Shown: positions 35,801-50,800, counted from the first letter of the stretch. The stretch: DNA of 64,000 nt from Lutraria lutraria (GCA_964023205.1 OZ026851.1:18173528-18237527), one strand, 5' to 3'. The notes: generated from the letters alone by a model not told the origin. Made by a program: numbers and translations.

Positions 35801-38800
35801 ATAAAAAAGTCCATAGCAAGTGTTTTAGAACAAATATTACGTTTGTTTGGTCTTCTATAAACCAATATCGCACATAATTTACAAATGTTTGAGCAACGAT
35901 AACTATATATTGGAATATATTACAACAAATAGCCTTAATACTATAGGATTAAACTTTCATTTCTGGTCGTTTATCGATGTGTAAACCCCCTCAGAGCTCA
36001 TAACACATTGAATAAAGCCCGAAGGGATTTATGTGAAATGTGTGTTATGAGGTCTGAGGGAGTTTCCACATCGATAATCGACCAGAAATGAAAGTTAATC
36101 CTTTTATTTCAAATTAAGTTAAATTGTTTTATTCAATTCTTACAAATGTCGGACATAAACCGCTAGAACGCTTTAGCTGGTAAAAGTAGTCCGTCGACAA
36201 TGTACAGAAACAAAAGGTTTCCGATTGAAAAGGAGTTTATCGAAGTGTAAACTCCCTCCATTGACCAATCAAAATGCGTAGATTTGTAAGAATTGGAAAT
36301 TAAAATGTATAATGCAAGGAACCGTGCCTCAGATGTTTGATAACGTTCTCCGTTCGTTAAAAAATTGACTTTAAAGGAACTTTGTACCCTGAACCCCGCT
36401 GTTTATTAGGTAATACGCCATAAATAAAAAATAAAAACAAGTATAAAAATTCTGAGGCTCGATTCACTAGATTAACATTTCCACTACAAAATACCGAAAC
36501 CCGCTCTGAAATCAGTCATCAAATAAGGCGGCAATCTTAATTCGATTAATACTGTGTTTTTTTGTAAGCGAGTAATTAACAAAAAAAGTTTAATCAACGA
36601 AATTCGATTAATTGATGCATCCCATTCAATTTTGATAGCCAATCAAAATCGCGAATGTTTACAGATTAATAATTAAAACCACGCCCAGGTTTGATTTCTT
36701 GTAAGAGATTTGATAACAAATTATTGTCACTAACGAATTAATAGTATCATATCGTACCAATACAATGCACAACACGTTATCTAGAGATGGTTAACGCTGA
36801 TAAAGTTAAGTCGATAAAGGGCTAGTGTTTATCGCATTTTTGCGCGTTCAGTCAGGATTTTTTTGATTGGTATTAAAGTATGATATTTAATCATTGTAAA
36901 TAACTTAAATTATTATTTTACGTTTTTTAGCATATAAAGCCAGAACCGTTACTTTAAAAAACTTTGCTGTTTCTATAGAATTAATATTCTTTCCATTCAG
37001 ATTTAATTGAAACGAAAAATCTGTACATATTTTACATAAAGTACATTTACTATATTACATACTAGTACCTAAATCCTAAAATAGTTACACCAAGAAAACC
37101 ATCTACATGCTGATATACATGTGTCAACTGAAATAAAAGAGGAATGTACATAACAGTTACAAAAAGTAAATAGAGAGTATAATGTTGGTATACAAATGTA
37201 TGTACATAATTTATGAGAAAGTTTTCAGACAAGGGGTTGTAATAAATCTCTGATCAGAGTAAGCCATAACAAAAAGCAACATCAATTGATACTGACTAGC
37301 AACGTATTATGCACAATAAGACTAGCGGATCAAAAGCAAAGAATCCTCGTGACTGACATGTGTTCAAGCAACAATAATGTATCTAATCGGGTGCAAATGG
37401 TTGATGTGGAATTTTTCTTATCTCTATAGACCAGATTTCATATTCATAATGAAGCAGAAAATCCGCGACCTCAAATTTAGTTTGACATGAAGAACAGTTA
37501 ATCTTTAAAGAGTTCATCAAAACGAGGATCAACAGTTAGTTATTCTTACCTTTGATTCAAATTCGTTTTCATATTTCTGATACTTCCCTGCAGATTTATT
37601 CAATAAGTCTGGTGTAAATGTTGAATTAATTGATACTTCAAGGTTCACGCGTATATTTAGTTCTCCTTATAAAGAAAACAAAAAGCAGTATTATTTCTTG
37701 ACCGTGATATTCTGGTTAACAACATCATCATCATCACAGGCTGAATAATCTAACAAGAGGGCCAAGATGGCCCTATATCGCTCACATGACAATCATTGTT
37801 CACTCATTAAAACTTTGTTTTGAACCGATGACCTAGTTTTTGACCCCAGATGACCCATGTTAGAACTTGTCCTACATATAAATAAGACAAACATTCTGAC
37901 AAAATTTGGTGAAGATCCAATCATGGAAACTACAGCATAGAGAAGGTTTTCCTAAGATTTGACCTTGTGACCATGTTCGAATTTGTCGTACATATCATTA
38001 TCACAAACATTTTGACAAGGTTTGGTGAAGATACAATCAAAATTTGACATCTACAGTATTAATAAGGTTTTCCTAAGATTTGACCTCGTGACCTAGTTTT
38101 TTACCCTAGATGAGCCATATTTGAACTTGTCCTTAATATCATTGAGACGAACAATCAGACAAGGTTGGCCAAGATCCAATTAAAACCATGCAATTTAGAG
38201 CTTTTACATTCTGACAAGGTTTGGTGAAGATCCAATCAAAACTGTGACATCTACAGTGTTAACAAAGTTTCCTAAGATTTGACCTGGTGGCCTAGTTATT
38301 AACCCCAGATGACCCATATTTGTACTTGACGATTATATCATTAATTTAAAAACAAACAATTTGACAAAGTTTGGTGAAGATCCAATTATAACTGTGAAAT
38401 CTACAGTGTTAACATGTTTTTTCATAAGATTTGACCTAGCGACCTAGTTTTTGACCCCAGATCACCCATGTTCGAACTCGTTCAAGATATTATAAAGGCA
38501 AACGTTCTGACAAGGTTGCATGATGATCCAATCAAAACAGTGACTTTTAGAGTGTTCACAAGGTTTTCCAGCAATTTGCCCAAGTGACCTAGTTTTTTAC
38601 CAGAAATGACCCATTATCAAACTTGACCTACATATTATTGAAATAAACATTCTGACAAAGTTTCATGAAGATCCAATCAAAACAGTGATTTCTAAGGTGT
38701 TTACAAGGTTTTCCCTTATTTGGCCCTGGTGACCTAGTTTTTCATCCAAAATGGCCCAATATCGAACTCGTCCGAGATTTTGTCAATATTTACATTCTGA

Positions 38801-41800
38801 CCCAGTTTTGCTAAAATTGAGCTAAAAATGTGGCCCCTGTTGTGTTCACAAGGTAAAATTGACGACGCATGACGCCGGACGGAGACTGATCAGAAAAGCT
38901 CACCCTGTCACTTTGTGACATGTGAGCTAAAAAGTTTTGTTTTTATTTCTGTTACATACTATTAGATAGTATGACGACATTGGATCGGCATTTATGAATA
39001 CTCGTACAAATTCGAGCGGTGACATCTGTGAAATATGAAGAGCTAGTACCACTGTATGGTAGCACTGTATGCAAAAAATCAACGGTGTTTGCAAGATGGC
39101 GGACGCATAAATGTTCTGAGGTAGGTGTCGTTTGTTTTTGGTACAAACTTTTTAAATACGACGTCCTCTACACAATAATATACATGAAATGAAAGAACTT
39201 TTAAACGGCAATCGGCGGCTAATAATAGTTTTTTATCAAACCACGCCGTTTTTCCAAAATCAGTGTCTGAACATCACGTGTTGAGTTTATGAAAAAATAC
39301 TTGTCCCAGTAAATGGAGAATGTAAAGCTCCTCATGTACATCCATTATTTCCTCATCAAAATCCCTTGTAGTAGATGTTTTAAAGCTTTTAGATTTTACA
39401 CTCTGTATGCAACGGAGCTACACTTTTAGTCAGAAATCTGTACGCAACGGAGCAGTCAAGAAAAGCTTGTTTCTGTATATCTTAAAACTTGTCTTCTATA
39501 CTTCGATTATGGGATTATTTTATACTTTAACATTTTGGGTGCAGGCTTTTTTATAAGTAGCCTTTATTTATATAATTTTTATTATACTTATACTCTTCAA
39601 TATTTGGAATGGCATTTTGTTCAGTAAGTTTTCAAATGTGCAACCGACAGAAAGATGTGACAAAGTCGCCTATATATGATTTATGAGCAATGATTAAGGG
39701 GTAAAGCAGTCAAGAAAAATATCTCCTTGCATGTGAAACATTTCCTTGATATTGTAATAATATTATTTATTTACTTTCAGAGTTCAGGTTATGACGTGTT
39801 TGATTTTTGAAAGATGGGGGATAATAAGGTGGAAGAAAGGGAAAATATATAACCTTTTAGCTCCGATGGCACAAAGTGCCAGAGTGAGCTATTTTAAAGG
39901 TATACAGAGCAAAAACAATATATTCAGCATAAGTTATCCGCTGAATACTGTTGATATTTTTCATTAATTCTGAAAAATGATAAAATCTAAATAATGTAAT
40001 ATTAAAGTTTCCCTTTAAAAAGGAAAGGCTTGTCTGGTTGTTGCTGATAAAAGTTAGTTCTGATAACATAACTAAATTGGTTCATTTTATTTCGTCTTCT
40101 TCACCATTTTAGTTATGGAATTGTCCTCTTTCAAAGTCAACAGGTAGTCCGAAACATCGGCAAAATAGTCGATACCTTTCGCTCGTTTTGGTCATGTTGA
40201 TAGATTTTACTATAATTCATCGTACTGTACACAAGTTTTACGGAAATATGTGCGTTAAATAGGAAATCGTACGCGACTCATTTTGAGTCGTTTATCTGTA
40301 AGCTTTTAAAGCACAAGTTGGTAATAAATACGCATAATGACAAACGTTCTGACCTGTTCCGAAGCACTCGTAAATAACAAGAGAATTGGCGGCACATTTG
40401 CATCAGAGAAAGCGTTTCGCAAGTTAAATTATAGTAGGGGTGTACTTCATTAAATTAACTTATCCTCCGCTTATTACTTTCAGAAATTATGTTGATAATT
40501 AAACAAAGAGCTAGTCAAGTAAAAAAAATGAGACTGCGTTTAAATATCTTATCTTTTCGTGTCATAACAGTTGATGGAACATGCCGATTTATAGTGAAAC
40601 ACCCCGATTTTACAATGGACTGGCAAATGTGTACATCAAGATCACGTGACAAAATTACTGGCGGCAATAGCGTTTCGCAGGTTACATTATAGAAGGGGCT
40701 TCCTTAAATTATCTTGAACAATCCTCCGCTAATATGTCTTGCAGTAATGATTAAATAATTGATTTAAACATATTGTACATAGTAACAGAAAACAAGAGGG
40801 CCAAGATGGCCCTATATCGCTCACATGACAATCACTGTTCACTCATTAAAACATTGTTTTGAACCGGTGACCTAGTTTTTTACCCCAGACGACCTATGTT
40901 CGAATTTGTCTTACATATCATTAAGACAAACAGTCTGACTAGGTTTGGTGAAGATACGATCAACATTTGACATCTACAGTGTTAATAAGGTTTTCCTAAG
41001 ATTTGACCTTGTGACCTGGTTTTTGGCCCTAGGTGACCCATATTTGAACTTGTCCTTAATATCATTAAGACAAACAATCAGACAAGGTTTGGCAAAGATC
41101 CAATAAAAACTGTGACATCTACAGTGTTAACAAAGTTTTCCTAAGATTTCATGCAATTTAGAGCTTTTACAAGATTTTTACCTAAGATTTGACCTTGTGA
41201 CCCAGTTTTTGAACCCAGCTGACCCATGTTCATCCTTGACCCACATATCATTGAGGCAAACATTTTGACAAGGTTTGGTGAAGATCCAATTAAAACTGTG
41301 ACATCTACAGTGTTAACAAAGTTTTCCTAAGATTTGACCTGGTGACCTAGTTATTGGCCCCAGATGACCCATATTTTTACTTGACCGTTATATCATTAAA
41401 ACAAACGATTTGACAAAGTTTGGTGAAGATCCAATAATAATTGTGAAATCTACAGTGTTAACATGGTTTTTCATAAGATTTGACCTAGCGACCTAGTTTT
41501 TGACCCAAGATGACCCATGTTCGAACTCGTCCAAGATATTATGAAGACAAACATTCTGACAAGGTTTCATGATCATCCAATCAAAACAGTGACTTCTAGA
41601 GTGTTCACAAGGTTTTCCAGCAATTTGCCCTAGTGACCTAATTTTACTACAGAAATTACCCATTTTCAAAGTTGACCTACATATTATTAAAATAAACATT
41701 CTGACAAAGTTTCATGAAGATAAATTCAGAACAGTGATTTCTAAAGTGTTCACAAGGTTTTCCCTTATTTGGCCCTGGTGACCTAGTTTTTGACCCCAAA

Positions 41801-44800
41801 TGGCCCAATATCGAACTCGTCCGAGATTTTGTTGATATTAACGTTCTGACCCAGTTTTGCTAAAATTGAGCCAAAAATGTGGCCCCTAGTGTGGTCACAA
41901 CAAAAAGTTTGACGACGCACGACGCACACCGCACGACGCACGACGCCGGACGCCGGACGGAGAGTGATCCTAATAGCTCACTTTGTCACTTTGTGACATG
42001 TGAGCTAAAAAATCTAAACAGCTTTAAAATGTGTACCTTTACTTGTAATTAATGTTAATAGAACAAACCGATCTATAGTGAAACACCCTGATTTCATAAT
42101 AGACTAGCAGAGTGAAGTTGTTACACTCAAGTCACGTGATACCGATTCACACAGTTAGCGTAAACCAATCACCGAACTGTTAACATATAGCTCTCAACCA
42201 TTCGCCGGACTCTTAACATTTTTGTGCACTTGTACCCAGCTTTCGTATTGCATCTACCAGCATCTAGGGAACAAACGTAACCGAAAACAATACATAACTT
42301 ATGAAGATATTGAATCAATTTTTTTATGGAAAATGAAGCACGTATAATGCGATTTTGTAAACATCAAACGCTATTATATTATAATCACTGAAGACCTAAC
42401 GATGTCTACGATATTCACTGTAAAAAGGAATGTTTACTTGCCACATGACGTCATGAACGTCCATTAACCAAATGACATCGAAAGCATGGAAATTACTTAT
42501 CCGCTCATTGTAATTATCATAGTTTAATCAATTCACTTTATTTAGCATGTTAGAATGGGAAAAGATCTAATTTTGTCCAGCATTGTAGTAACATAATGCA
42601 TGTTTTATTGTTCGAAAGTTTGTAATTATTCACTCAGGCCTGCGCTTTTGAACATGAACCGTGCATTCTTCTATAACAATGCACTTAAAATTGAAATCAA
42701 GTATAGAAGACATGTTTTAAAACACACAGAAACAAACTATTGCTTGACTGCTCCGTTGCGTACAGATTTTTGACTAAAATTGTAGCTCCCTTGCATACAG
42801 AAATTGTTTTCTCCGTGGCAAACAGTGCAATGTTTACACTTACCACCATTGCGTTCAGGGTGTAAAATTTAAAAGCTTTAAAACATCTACTACAAGGGAA
42901 TTGATGAGGAAATAATGGATATACATGAGGAGCTTTACAGTATCCATACACGTGGACAAGTATTTTTGTCGATCCATTCATTTTTACGGAATAATCGTCG
43001 GTTTTGTTCAGTTTCCTCGCTTCGTTTTTCAAAAGACTCAACACGTGATGTTCAGACACTGATTTTGGAAAAACGGCGTGGTTTGATAAAAAACTATTAT
43101 TAGCCGCCAATTGCCGTTTTAAAGTTCTTTCATTTCATGTATATTATTGTGTAGAGGACGTAATATTTAAAAGGTTTGTACCAAAAACAAACGACACCTA
43201 CATCAGAACAGTTATGCGTCCGCCATCTTGTAAACACCGTTGATTTTTTTGCGTACAGTGCAACCATACAGTGAGTATTAATCTATAAGACATTTGCGAT
43301 TTAAGACGGTGACGAACATCGTACTTCGGATTTAAGGTTTTACGTTGGAATATTTGAGTAGAAAGAACTTTTATAAAAGTTATTGTATACGTTATTTTGA
43401 ATTCGAAGTGTATGGATTTCACTTGGAAAACCGAAAAATACCCATTTTAAGGTGAATCGTCAAAGCACACATTTGTGAAAAAATAGCCGACATTTTTGCT
43501 ATGCGTCCTAAAAAGTGGCGTTGTTCAATAATTACTGAAAGTACATAACTGAAATGAGTTTTTATCAATAGCTAATGATTAAATGTACATTTCTGCACCA
43601 GTAAAATAATATTTGATGATTAACAAGTATCTATAATTCTCACCTGAACTTCCATTTGCCAAAATAATGTATCATATTATCAAAATTAATTTAAACTACA
43701 ATGTCAAACAATAACTTTAATATGTTATTGAGGGTTTCCATATTTCATTTTTTCACTTTTAATGTTCTTCCATGTTTATTTTCAATTTTTAACACAGTCC
43801 TCAATATTCACATTTTACAAAAATCCTCCACACATGTGTTTACACTATGTACTACACAGTAGCCTAAACAAATATGGAAGAAAAATCACAGTGTGAACTT
43901 TTGAGTATGTGCCAATTTAGGAGTCACTTGAAAATGCAAAGTCGCCCGATGCCAGTGACGGGAAACAGCCACGTAGACGCCAGGTACCTGGTAGACACAG
44001 GCGACAGCAGAAACGCCCTCTGGCAGAATTACTTCGCGACAACCAAGAGTCGTATAACAGATTCATTACAAAAAAGTACCGAAATTGATGCGTATGCTTG
44101 GTTAAGTTCTAGTTCTTATGAAAATGAATAAACTGATTGTAAAATAAACATGTTTTTGAGTTGACATGCAAACAAAATAATTAGTAACACTTGCCCTACA
44201 CAAGAGTATGTATCAATAATTTTGAGATGACCCCCGAATTTAATTCCAAATCCGATGTCCTCCACCGTCACCGTCTAAAATCGCAAATGTCTAATATTAC
44301 CCATCCACCAAAAGAGACTGATTTATAAAAGTGGTGAAGAGTAAAACTCATTACAAAAACTCTTGAATAAATAATGAGTATCGATGGTACACGTGATTGT
44401 GAAACTATGACCTCATACATGAATGTATCTGTGTTGGTAGAAAAAGTTTTATTAAAAACATTATCGGGATTTTTTAAAAATCATGTTAGTTACCTATAAT
44501 TGAATGTCTGGAAGTACATGTAGTTGTAAATGCAGATGCGACAGCAGTTGAATAAGATATCAATAATGTCGGTCCGGTTGAAAGCGACTTATTTGATATT
44601 GCAGTCAGTGCTGTCAACTTAGTTAATACTGGAGTCTGTGTTGGTGCCTTAGTTGTTCTTGGAGTCTGTGTTGGTGCCTTGGTTGTTCTTGGAGCCTGTG
44701 TTGGTGCCTTAGTTGTAATTGGAGCCTGTGTTGGTGCTATAGTTGATACTGGAGCTTGTGTTGGTGCTTTAGTTGTTCTTGGAGCTAGTGTTGGTGCTTT

Positions 44801-47800
44801 AGTTGTTCTTGGTGCCTGTGTTGGTGCTTTAGTTGTTATTGGAGCCTGTGTTGGTGCCTTAGTTGTTCTTGGAGCCTGTGTTGGAGCCCTAGTTGTTACT
44901 GGAGCCTGTGTTGGTGCTTTAGATGTTCTTGGAGCTTGTGTTGGTGCTTTAGTTGTTCTTGGTGTCTGTGTTGGTGCTTTACTTGTTATTGGAGCCTCTG
45001 TTGGTGCCTTAGTTGTTATTGGAGCCTGTGTTGGTGCCTTAGTTGTAATTGGAGCCTGTGTTGGTGCTATAGTTGATACTGGAGCTTGTGTTGGTGCTTT
45101 AGTAGTTCTTGGAGCTTGTGTTGGTGCTTTAGTTGTTCCTGGCGCCTGTGTTGGTGCTTTAGTTGTTATTGGCGCCTGAGTTGGTGCTTTAGTTGTTATT
45201 GGAGCCTGTGTTGGTGCCTTAGTTGTTATTGGAGCCTGTGTTGGTGCTTTAGTTGTTCTTGGAGCTTGTGTTGGTGCTTTAGTTGTTCTTGGTGCCTGTG
45301 TTGGTGCTTTAGTTGTTATTGGAGCCTGTGTTGGTGCCTTAGTTGTGTTTGGAGCCTGTGTTGGAGCCCTAGTTGTTACTGGAGCCTGTGTTGGTGCTTT
45401 TTAGTTGTTCTTGGAGCTTGTGTTGGTGCTTTAGTTGTTCTTGGTGCCTGTGTTGGTGCTTTACTTGTTATTGGAGCCTGTGTTGGTGCCTTAGTTGTTA
45501 TTGGAGCCTGTGTTGGTGCCTTAGTTGTAATTGGAGCCTGTGTTGGTGCTATAGTTGTTACTGGAGCTTGTGTTGGTGCTTTAGTAGTTCTTGGGGCTTG
45601 TGTTTGTGCTTTAGTTGTTCCTGGCGCCTGTGTTGGTGCTTTGATTGTTATTGGCGGCTGAGTTGGTGCTTTAGTTGTTATTGGAGCCTGTGTTGGTGCT
45701 TTAGCTGTTATTGGAGCCTGTGTTGGTGCTTTAGTTGTTCTTGGAGCTTGTGTTGATGCTTTAGTTGTTATTGGAGCCTGTGTTGGTGCTTTAGTTGTTA
45801 TTGGAGCCTGTGTTGGTGCTTTAGTTGTTTTTGGAGCCTGTGTTGGTGCCTTAGTTGTTATTGGAGCCTGTGTTGGTGATTTAGTTGTTCTTGGAGCTTG
45901 TGTTGATGCTTTAGTTGATTCTGGCGCCTGAATAGGTGCTTTAGTTATTATTGGAGTCTGTGTTGGTGCTTTAGTTGTTATTGGAGCCTGTGTTTGTGCT
46001 TTAGTTGTTATTGGAGCCTGTGTTGGTGCTTTAGTTGTTATTGGCGCCTGAGTTGGTGCTTTAGTTGTTATTGGAGCCTGAGTTGGTGATTTAGTTGTTA
46101 TTGGAGCTTGTGTTGATGCTTTAGTTGTTCCTGGCGCCTGAATGGGTGCTTTAGTTGTTATTGGAGCCTGTGTTGGTGCTTTAGTTGTTATTGGAGCCTG
46201 TGTTTGTGCTTTAGTTGTTATTGGAGCCTGTGTTGGTGCTTTAGTTGTTATTGGCGCCTGAGTTGGTGCTTTAGTTGTTATTGGAGCCTGAGTTGGTGCC
46301 TTAGTTGTTATTGGAGCCTGTGTTGGTGCTTTAGTTGTTATTGGAGCCTGTGTTGGTGCTTTAGTTGTTATTGGAGTCTGTGTTGGTGCTTTAGTTGTTA
46401 TTGGAGCCTGTGTTGGTGCTTTAGTTGTTATTGGAGCCTGTGTTTGTGCTTTAGTTGGTATTGGAGCTTGTGTTGATGCTTTAGTTGTATCTGGCGCCTG
46501 AATAGGTGCTTTAGTTATTATTGGAGTCTGTGTTGGTGCTTTAGTTGTTATTGGCGCCTGAGTTGGTGCTTTAGTTGTTATTGGCGCCTGAGTTGGTGAT
46601 TTAGTTGTTCTTGGAGCTTGTGTTGATGCTTTAGTTGTTCCTGGCGCCTGAATGGGTGCTTTAGTTGTTATTGGAGCCTGTGTTGGTGCTTTAGTTGTTA
46701 TTGGAGCCTGTGTTGGTGCTTTAGTTGTTATTGGAGCCTGTGTTTGTGCTTCAGTTGGTATTGGAGCTTGTGTTGATGCTTTAGTTGTTATTGGAGCTTG
46801 TGTGGGTGCCTTAGTTGTTCTTGGAGCTTGTGTTGGTGCCTTAGTTGTTCTTGGAGCTTGTGTTGGTGCTTTAGTTGTTATTGGAGCCTGTGTTGGTGCT
46901 TTAGTTGTTATTGGAGCATGTGTTGGTGCTTTAGTTGTTATTGGAGTCTGTGTTGATGCTTTAGTTGTTATTGGAGCCTGTGTTGGTGCCTTAGTTGTTA
47001 TTGGAGCCTGTGTTGGTGATTTAGTTGTTCTTGGAGCTTGTGTTGATGCTTTAGTTGTTCCTGGCGCCTGTGTTGGTGCTTTAGTTGTTATTGAAGCCTG
47101 TGTTGATGCTTTAGTTGTTATTGGCGCCTGAGATGGTGCTTTAGTTGTTATTGGAGCCTGAGTTGGTGCTTTAGTTGTTATTGGAGCCTGTGTTGATGCT
47201 TTAGTTGGTATTGGAGCTTGTGTTGGTGCTTTAGTTGTTATTGGAGCTTGTGTTGGTGCCTTAGTTGTTCTTGGAGCTTGTGTTGGTGCCTTAGTTGTTC
47301 TTGGAGCTTGTGTTGGTGCCTTAGTTGTTCTTGGAGCTTGTGTTAGTGCCTTAGTTGTTATTGGAGCTTGTGTTGGTGATTTAGTTGTTCTTGGATCCTG
47401 AGTTGGTGCTTTAGTTGTTATTGGAGCCTGTGTTGGTGCCTTAATTGTTCTTGGAGCTTGTGTTGGTGCGTTAGTTGTTATTGGAGCTTGTGTTAGTGCC
47501 TTAGTTGTTCTTGGAGCTTGTGTTGGTGCCTTAGTTGTTACTGGAGCCTGTGTTAGTACTTTAGTTGTTCTTGGATCCTGAGTTGGTGCTTTAGTTGTTC
47601 TTGGAGCCTGTGTTGGTGCTTTAGTTGTTATTGGAGCCTGTGTTGGTGCTTTAGTTGTTATTGGAGCCTGTGTTGGTGCTTTAGTTGTTATTGGCGCCTG
47701 AGTTGGTGCTTTAGTTGTTATTGGAGCCTGAGTTGGTGATTTAGTTGTTATTGGAGCTTGTGTTGATGCTTTAGTTGTTCCTGGCGCCTGAATGGGTGCT

Positions 47801-50800
47801 TTAGTTGTTATTGGAGCCTGTGTTGGTGCTTTAGTTGTTATTGGAGCCTGTGTTTGTGCTTTAGTTGTTATTGGAGCCTGTGTTGGTGCTTTAGTTGTTA
47901 TTGGCGCCTGAGTTGGTGCTTTAGTTGTTATTGGAGCCTGAGTTGGTGCCTTAGTTGTTATTGGAGCCTGTGTTGGTGCTTTAGTTGTTATTGGAGCCTG
48001 TTTTGGTGCTTTAGTTGTTATTGGAGTCTGTGTTGGTGCTTTAGTTGTTATTGGAGTCTGTGTTGGTGCTTTAGTTGTTATTGGAGCCTGTGTTTGTGCT
48101 TTAGTTGGTATTGGAGCTTGTGTTGATGCTTTAGTTGTTTCTGGCGCCTGAATAGGTGCTTTAGTTATTATTGGAGTCTGTGTTGGTGCTTTAGTTGTTA
48201 TTGGAGCCTGTGTTGGTGCTTTAGTTGTTATTGGAGCCTGTGTTTGTGCTTTAGTTGGTATTGGAGCTTGTGTTGATGCTTTAGTTGTTATTGGAGCTTG
48301 TGTTGGTGCCTTAGTTGTTCGTGGAGCTTGTGTTGGTGCCTTAGTTGTTCTTGGAGCTTGTGTTGGTGCTTTAGTTGTTATTGGAGCCTGTGTTGGTGCT
48401 TTAGTTGTTATTGGAGCCTGTGTTGGTGCTTTAGTTGTTATTGGAGTCTGTGTTGATGCTTTAGTTGTTATTGGAGCCTGTGTTGGTGCCTTAGTTGTTA
48501 TTGAAGCCTGTGTTGGTGATTTAGTTGTTCTTGGAGCTTGTGTTGATGCTTTAGTTGTTCCTGGCGCCTGTGTTGGTGCTTTAGTTGTTATTGAAGCCTG
48601 TGTTGATGCTTTAGTTGTTATTGGCGCCTGAGATGGTGCTTTAGTTGGTATTGGAGCCTGAGTTGGTGCTTTAGTTGTTATTGGAGCCTGTGTTGATGCT
48701 TTAGTTGGTATTGGAGCTTGTGTTGGTGCTTTAGTTGTTATTGGAGCCTGTGTTGGTGCTTTAGTTGGTATTGGAGCTTGTGTTGGTGCCTTAGTTGTTC
48801 TTGGAGCTTGTGTTGGTGCCTTAGTTGTTCTTGGAGCTTGTGTTGGTGCCTTAGTTGTTCTTGGAGCTTGTGTTAGTGCCTTAGTTGTTATTGGAGCTTG
48901 TGTTGGTGATTTAGTTGTTCTTGGATCCTGAGTTGGTGCTTTAGTTGTTATTGGAGCCTGTGTTGGTGCCTTAATTGTTCTTGGAGCTTGTGTTGGTGCG
49001 TTAGTTGTTATTGGAGCTTGTGTTAGTGCCTTAGTTGTTCTTGGAGCTTGTGTTGGTGCCTTAGTTGTTACTGGAGCCTGTGTTAGTACTTTAGTTGTTC
49101 TTGGATCCTGAGTTGGTGCTTTAGTTGTTATTGGAGCCTGTGTTGGTGCTTTAGTTGTTATTGGAGCCTGTGTTGGTGCTTTAGTTGTTCTTGGAGCTTG
49201 TGTTGGTGCCTTAGTTGTTCCTGGAGCTTGTGTTGGTGCCTTAGTTGTTCTTGGAGCCTGTGTTGGTGCCTTAGTTGTTCTTGGAGCTTGTGTTGGTGTT
49301 TTAGTTGTTATTGGAGCCTGTGTTGGTGCTTTAGTTGTTATTGAAGCCTGTGTTGGTGCCTTAGTTGTTCTTGGAGCTTGTGTTAGCGATTAAGTTGTTT
49401 TTGGAGCCTGTGTTGGTGCCTTAGTTGTTTCTTGAGCCTGTGTTGGTGCATTACTTTTCATTGGAGCCTGTGTTGGTGCATTACTTTTCATTGGAGCCTG
49501 TGTTGGTGCATTGCTTTTCATTGGAGCCTGTGTTGGTGCATTACTTTTCATTGGAGCCTGTGTTGGTGCATTACTTTTCATTGGAGCCTGTGTTGGTGCA
49601 TTACCTTTCATTGGAGCCTGTGTTGGTGCATTACTTTCCATTGGAGCCTTTGTTGGTGCATTACTTTTCATTGGAGCCTGTGTTGGCGCATTACTTTTCA
49701 TTGGAGCCTGTGTTGGTGCATTACTTTTCATTGGAGCCTGTGTTGGTGCATTACTTTTCATTAGAGCCTGTGTTGGTGCATTACTTTTCATTGGAGCCTG
49801 TGTTGGTGCATTACTTTTCATTGGAGCCTGTGTTGGTGCATTACCTTTCATTGGAGCCTGTGTTGGTGCATTACTTTCCATTGGAGTCTTTGTTGGTGCA
49901 TTACTTTTCATTGGAGCCTGTGTTGGTGCATTACTTTTCATTGGAGCCTGTGTTGGTGCATTACTTTTTATTGGAGCCTGTGTTGGTGCATTACTTTTCA
50001 TTAGAGCCTGTGTTGGTGCATTACTTTTCATTGGAGCCTGTGTTGGTGCATTACTTTTCATTGGAGCCTGTGTTGGTGCCTTAGTTGTTCCTGGAGTCTT
50101 AGTTGCTCCTGGAGCCTGTGTTGGTGCCTTATTTGTTTTGGGAGCCTGTGTTGGTGACTTAGTTGTTATAGGAGCCTCTTCTGATTGTGCTTTAATTATT
50201 CCTGGAGTGAGTCTGGGTGAATTAGCTCTTGATTCCATAGTTGTATTGTTTGAAAGTGTATGTGCTATGTAAACACAGACTGAAAATAGTTCAAGGCGAA
50301 CTTCTTAGACTTTGTTCTTATGATCGAATTGGTAACACACTTAAAATATTTCATGGTACATCAATTTACATTTTGTATCTCATTTAGTGAATATAACAAA
50401 TTGATCAGATAGTTAAACAACTTTGTGAAATACATGCATTACATACTCAAAACAAAATGCTATGCGAGTCGCTTCTTTCCCCCAAGGCAATAACTCTTGG
50501 AAAAAATAAAACGTATCGTGAAATTAATTGTATCTAAAAGTATCTAAGGTAACTATCAAAGAAATTATGATAATTGGGCTATGTTTTTTTTAATATTAAC
50601 ATTTTCGTATGGCATTGAGTGGATACGTCAGAAATGTACAGTATTTGGCTTCGAATACCTAAGTGAATATCATTTCCTTTGCATCTCAGTTTGCCATGTT
50701 GTTGCTCTCTCCTGGTCGTGCCTTTTATAATTTTGGAGTACATGCAGCCCAGCCTGTTCTTTCTAACCGCATGGGCAAGCTGCTGATGGTGATAATTTCG

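Noticed and set aside
43874..44131. 85-codon frame starting MEEKSQCE as a host gene
   Set aside because: Its start is part of a palindromic transposon arm and spacer; no domain recognised and no splice partners.
44679..48126. Plus-strand VGALVVIGAC and CWCFSCYWSL frames
   Set aside because: Antisense shadows of the TQAPITTKAP repeat; hydrophobic look comes from the complement of Pro/Thr codons.
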